Assembly (NCBI GenBank): GCA_018402075.1
Contig: JAGYJP010000003.1
Location: 124,001-188,000 of the forward strand
Reading direction: 5' to 3'
Length of the DNA stretch: 64,000 bases
Source: Candidatus Nanopelagicales bacterium
Lineage (GTDB): Bacteria; Actinomycetota; Actinomycetes; S36-B12
Part shown: piece after piece, positions 61,752 to 64,000 of the stretch
Numbering within the stretch: the first letter of the stretch is position 1
Layout of the letters: each line of letters opens with the position of its first letter
The notes under the pieces: model-generated
Told to the model about the DNA's origin: nothing
The model's database searches: none
The model's input: the letters and a program-made list of their open reading frames with translations, nothing else
Program-made: the position numbers and the translations under genes

Positions 61752-62294
61752 ATGCACTCACTTATGAAGATGGCACTCGCCTCCGTTACCGCAATTTTCC
61801 TCATGATGGTCGGCACCTCGGTAGCCCACGCCCACGCCAGTTTGGTGTCAAGCAGCCCAGAAGACGGTAGTGCATTGACCTCACCGCCCACGGCGGTTCA
61901 ACTGACATTTAATGAGGATCTACTGCCTGACACGGTGGAGATAGCCGTGACCACAGAAGCAGCGGGGCTTATTGCTGGCACCGAATTCACCACGGTGGGT
62001 TCCACGGTTCAAGTCACGTGGCCACAAGATTTGCCCGATAACACCTACAAGGTTGCCTACCGCGTTGTCAGCAATGACGGTCATCCGATTACCGGTGCCA
62101 TCTCATTTAGCTATACCGGCAGCGGCGCGAGCACAACAGTGGAATCAGAGATCGTGGTGACCGAAACATCTGAAACCCAGGAGCCGGAATCCACGGGAAT
62201 CGCGCCCGTGTGGTTAATCATCGGTGGGCTTGTTATTGGTACTGGGATTGGCTACATCATGTGGCGACGCGCCAGTAAGCGAGCAATTAGTTAA
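61752..62294 (+). CDS. copC: Copper-binding protein CopC, membrane-anchored
   Basis: 180 residues. A signal peptide (MALASVTAIFLMMVGTSVAHA) precedes mature His-Ala-Ser-Leu, whose N-terminal His binds copper. The CopC fold follows (LVSSSPEDGSALTSPPTAVQLTFNEDLLPDTVEIAV...VAYRVVSNDGHPITGAISFSY, with the second copper His in DGHP). A C-terminal helix (VWLIIGGLVIGTGIGYIMW) anchors it. ATG 61752 or ATG 61767 may start. The copD-like gene follows after 17 bp. Confidence 0.92.
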   Translation: MHSLMKMALASVTAIFLMMVGTSVAHAHASLVSSSPEDGSALTSPPTAVQLTFNEDLLPDTVEIAVTTEAAGLIAGTEFTTVGSTVQVTWPQDLPDNTYKVAYRVVSNDGHPITGAISFSYTGSGASTTVESEIVVTETSETQEPESTGIAPVWLIIGGLVIGTGIGYIMWRRASKRAIS

Positions 62295-62311
62295 TAGGTG
62301 AAGATAGAACA

Positions 62312-64000
62312 GTGAAGACAACAGTCAGCGCCCCACAAACAATGCCGATTGCGCGCATTTCACTTGTTGGTGCGTTGCTGGTTGTCCTTGCTCTCACCAC
62401 AACAATTAGCGGCCTATTTATTGCCGGCGGGTCTTATGAACCTGCACCCATTGGTATCTCCGATCCTGGACCGATCGTTGTATGGGGTTCCGTATTACTG
62501 CGTGTTCTCACAGACATTGCCGCGGTAGTGACAATCGGCTTTCTTTTGGCCGCCGCATTTCTTGATCCATCCGGCAAAGACGGAATCCTTTCACCAGCTG
62601 GGCGCAAAGACATTCTTCGTGCAGCATTGGCAGCGATCATCTGGATGATTTTTGCATTGGTGCAAACCGTGTTCCTCCTGGCTAATGTCCTGAGCATTTC
62701 CTTGTCGGATGCAATCAATCCCACTGTCATCAGCACATACGCCACCGAAGTCCCGGCAACTCGAGCATTAATTGCCATTGCCATCATGGCCTTGGTCATT
62801 TCCTTAGGTGCATTCGTGACATCTACTACAGGAGTTAGCGCCGCGTGGTTGGTATTCGCAGTGCTCGCGGCAGCCCTGCCCGCCCTCGCCGGACATGGCT
62901 CAGGCTTTGGTGACCATGCACTTGCACTCACAGCGGGCGTTGCACACGTTGCAGGTGCGGTGTTGTGGATTGGTGGAATATTTGTCTTGATCTTGCACGC
63001 ACTGCGTAAAGACATTCCCTTTCAGCGCTCTGTCGAGAGGTTTTCACCACTTGCTCTCACCGCAATAATTCTGGTTGCGTTCAGTGGTTTGGCAAATGCT
63101 TACACCCGATTGAACTCACCGGTGGAACTTTTCACCACCGGTTACGGCCAAGTCATCGTTATGAAAATGACATTGATCATTGGACTGGGTGTCATTGGAT
63201 ACTTCCTGCGCAAACGAGTGATTCCCCAATTGGATCGCATGTCACGATCCATGATCTTTGCGCGCACAGCGTTGACCGAACTCATCATCATGGTGATGGC
63301 CATGGGACTTGGCGTGGCACTAGCGGCTAGTCCCTACCCACGGGCGGAATTCGAGTTACTTTCCTTCGGCGAATCACTCCTCGGGTATCCATATCCCGAG
63401 CCCCCAACTCTGGAGAGAGTTGCTCTGGGCTTCCAACTTGAACCACTCTTTTTGATCGGCTCGCTCATTGCTGCATCTTTATACGCAATCGGCTACGCCC
63501 GCCTCCGCCAGCGCGGTGACAAATGGCCCATCATGCGACTTGTGTCCTGGATGGCCGGGATCGCAGTTGTCATCTGGTGCACCAATTCAGGAATTGCCTT
63601 GTACTCACAGGTATCTGTTGGACTGCACATGACCCAACACATGACCCTCACCATGCTTGGTCCGATATTCCTCGTCATGGGTGCACCTGCGACATTAGCT
63701 TTGCGGGCATTGCGGCCATCGCGTACCGGTGAGCGCGGTCCACGCGAATGGCTCGTGTGGTTCCTCCACAGTCCAATTTCTCGAGTGCTCACCAACCCTG
63801 TGTACGTGTTCATCGTTTATGTAATCGGTTTGTATGGGTTGTATTTAACGCCCGCATTCGGTTGGCTGATGGGGAGCCACGTGGGTCACGTAATCATGCA
63901 GATCCATTTCATTACGGCCGGGTACCTGTTCTACTGGGTGTTGATCGGAATCGATCCTCGCCCTAAGCCGCTTCCCTACTGGGGTCGCATTGTTCTGCTA
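62312..64000 (+). CDS. CopD copper-import domain fused to CtaG-type cytochrome oxidase assembly domain, incomplete
   Basis: The frame runs from GTG 62312 to the window edge (at least 563 residues). About residues 1-340 contain CopD-type helices (AGVAHVAGAVLWIGGIFVLIL, RFSPLALTAIILVAFSGLANAY, GQVIVMKMTLIIGLGVIGYFLRKR). From about 370 a caa3_CtaG domain begins (SQVSVGLHMTQHMTLTMLGPIFLVMGAP, HVGHVIMQIHFITAGYLFYWVLIG). This fusion is common in actinobacteria and links copper uptake, with CopC, to copper insertion into cytochrome c oxidase. The C-terminus is outside the window. Confidence 0.88.
   Translation, partial: MKTTVSAPQTMPIARISLVGALLVVLALTTTISGLFIAGGSYEPAPIGISDPGPIVVWGSVLLRVLTDIAAVVTIGFLLAAAFLDPSGKDGILSPAGRKDILRAALAAIIWMIFALVQTVFLLANVLSISLSDAINPTVISTYATEVPATRALIAIAIMALVISLGAFVTSTTGVSAAWLVFAVLAAALPALAGHGSGFGDHALALTAGVAHVAGAVLWIGGIFVLILHALRKDIPFQRSVERFSPLALTAIILVAFSGLANAYTRLNSPVELFTTGYGQVIVMKMTLIIGLGVIGYFLRKRVIPQLDRMSRSMIFARTALTELIIMVMAMGLGVALAASPYPRAEFELLSFGESLLGYPYPEPPTLERVALGFQLEPLFLIGSLIAASLYAIGYARLRQRGDKWPIMRLVSWMAGIAVVIWCTNSGIALYSQVSVGLHMTQHMTLTMLGPIFLVMGAPATLALRALRPSRTGERGPREWLVWFLHSPISRVLTNPVYVFIVYVIGLYGLYLTPAFGWLMGSHVGHVIMQIHFITAGYLFYWVLIGIDPRPKPLPYWGRIVLL

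Overview
The window looks like a chromosomal segment of a motile, moderate-GC actinobacterium (class Actinomycetes), possibly a free-living aquatic lineage. Four things point there: an HspR-type inverted repeat (HAIR) upstream of dnaK, an EtfD/Rv0338c-like iron-sulfur membrane reductase, a FadE5-like acyl-CoA dehydrogenase of 611 residues, and a UbiA-DprE1-DprE2 set for decaprenylphosphoryl-arabinose. The lineage below class level is not determined. No transposase, integrase, phage gene or CRISPR array was seen.

Layout. 1-8.4 kb: start of dnaK, divergent etfD, a small nucleotidyltransferase pair, dcd, an AraC-type regulator divergent from bifunctional putA, and a DUF2237 gene. 8.4-21.5 kb: filament and export-switch part of the flagellar locus, with a response regulator, fliA, a divergent flagellin, fliD, fliS, a FliT-like gene, five tandem flagellins, flgN, flgK, flgL, fliW and csrA. 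21.5-25.6 kb: small or unfamiliar genes (PH-domain membrane protein, unknown proteins, a phosphotransferase-fold protein without catalytic aspartates, an NlpC/P60 hydrolase). 25.6-48.4 kb: a nearly gap-free basal-body, motor and export run, flgB flgC fliEFGHIJK flgD flgE flbD motAB fliLMNOPQR flhB flhA, a degenerate FlhF-like protein and a small membrane protein. 48.8 kb: tRNA-Gly(CCC). 49-64 kb: SulP transporter and MerR regulator, paired SMR transporters, DUF6159 protein, short-chain dehydrogenase, DprE2/DprE1/UbiA, acyl-CoA ligase, FadE5-like dehydrogenase, cation/proton antiporter, CopC and a CopD-CtaG fusion running off the end.

How the flagellar genes work together. A recurring promoter element, CTCA-N16-GCCGATAA or a close variant, lies before flagellin 1, flgN, the NlpC/P60 gene, flgB, flbD and fliL, and fits FliA-type sigma promoters. 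Every flagellin copy has a leader with a GGA-loop hairpin plus a GGA-containing ribosome-binding site; in four copies that site is itself the loop of a second hairpin. fliW and csrA close the flgN-flgK-flgL operon. Together this suggests a FliW-CsrA-flagellin translational switch of the kind known from Bacillus subtilis, here acting on a five-gene flagellin array.

Quality note. Between 8.4 and 17.4 kb nearly every gene except fliS has a broken reading frame: single-base deletions in five genes, and scattered extra bases in the variable cores of all five flagellins. The other roughly 55 kb shows no broken gene. This is either local sequence error or genuine decay; the intact promoters, leaders and chaperone genes favour error.
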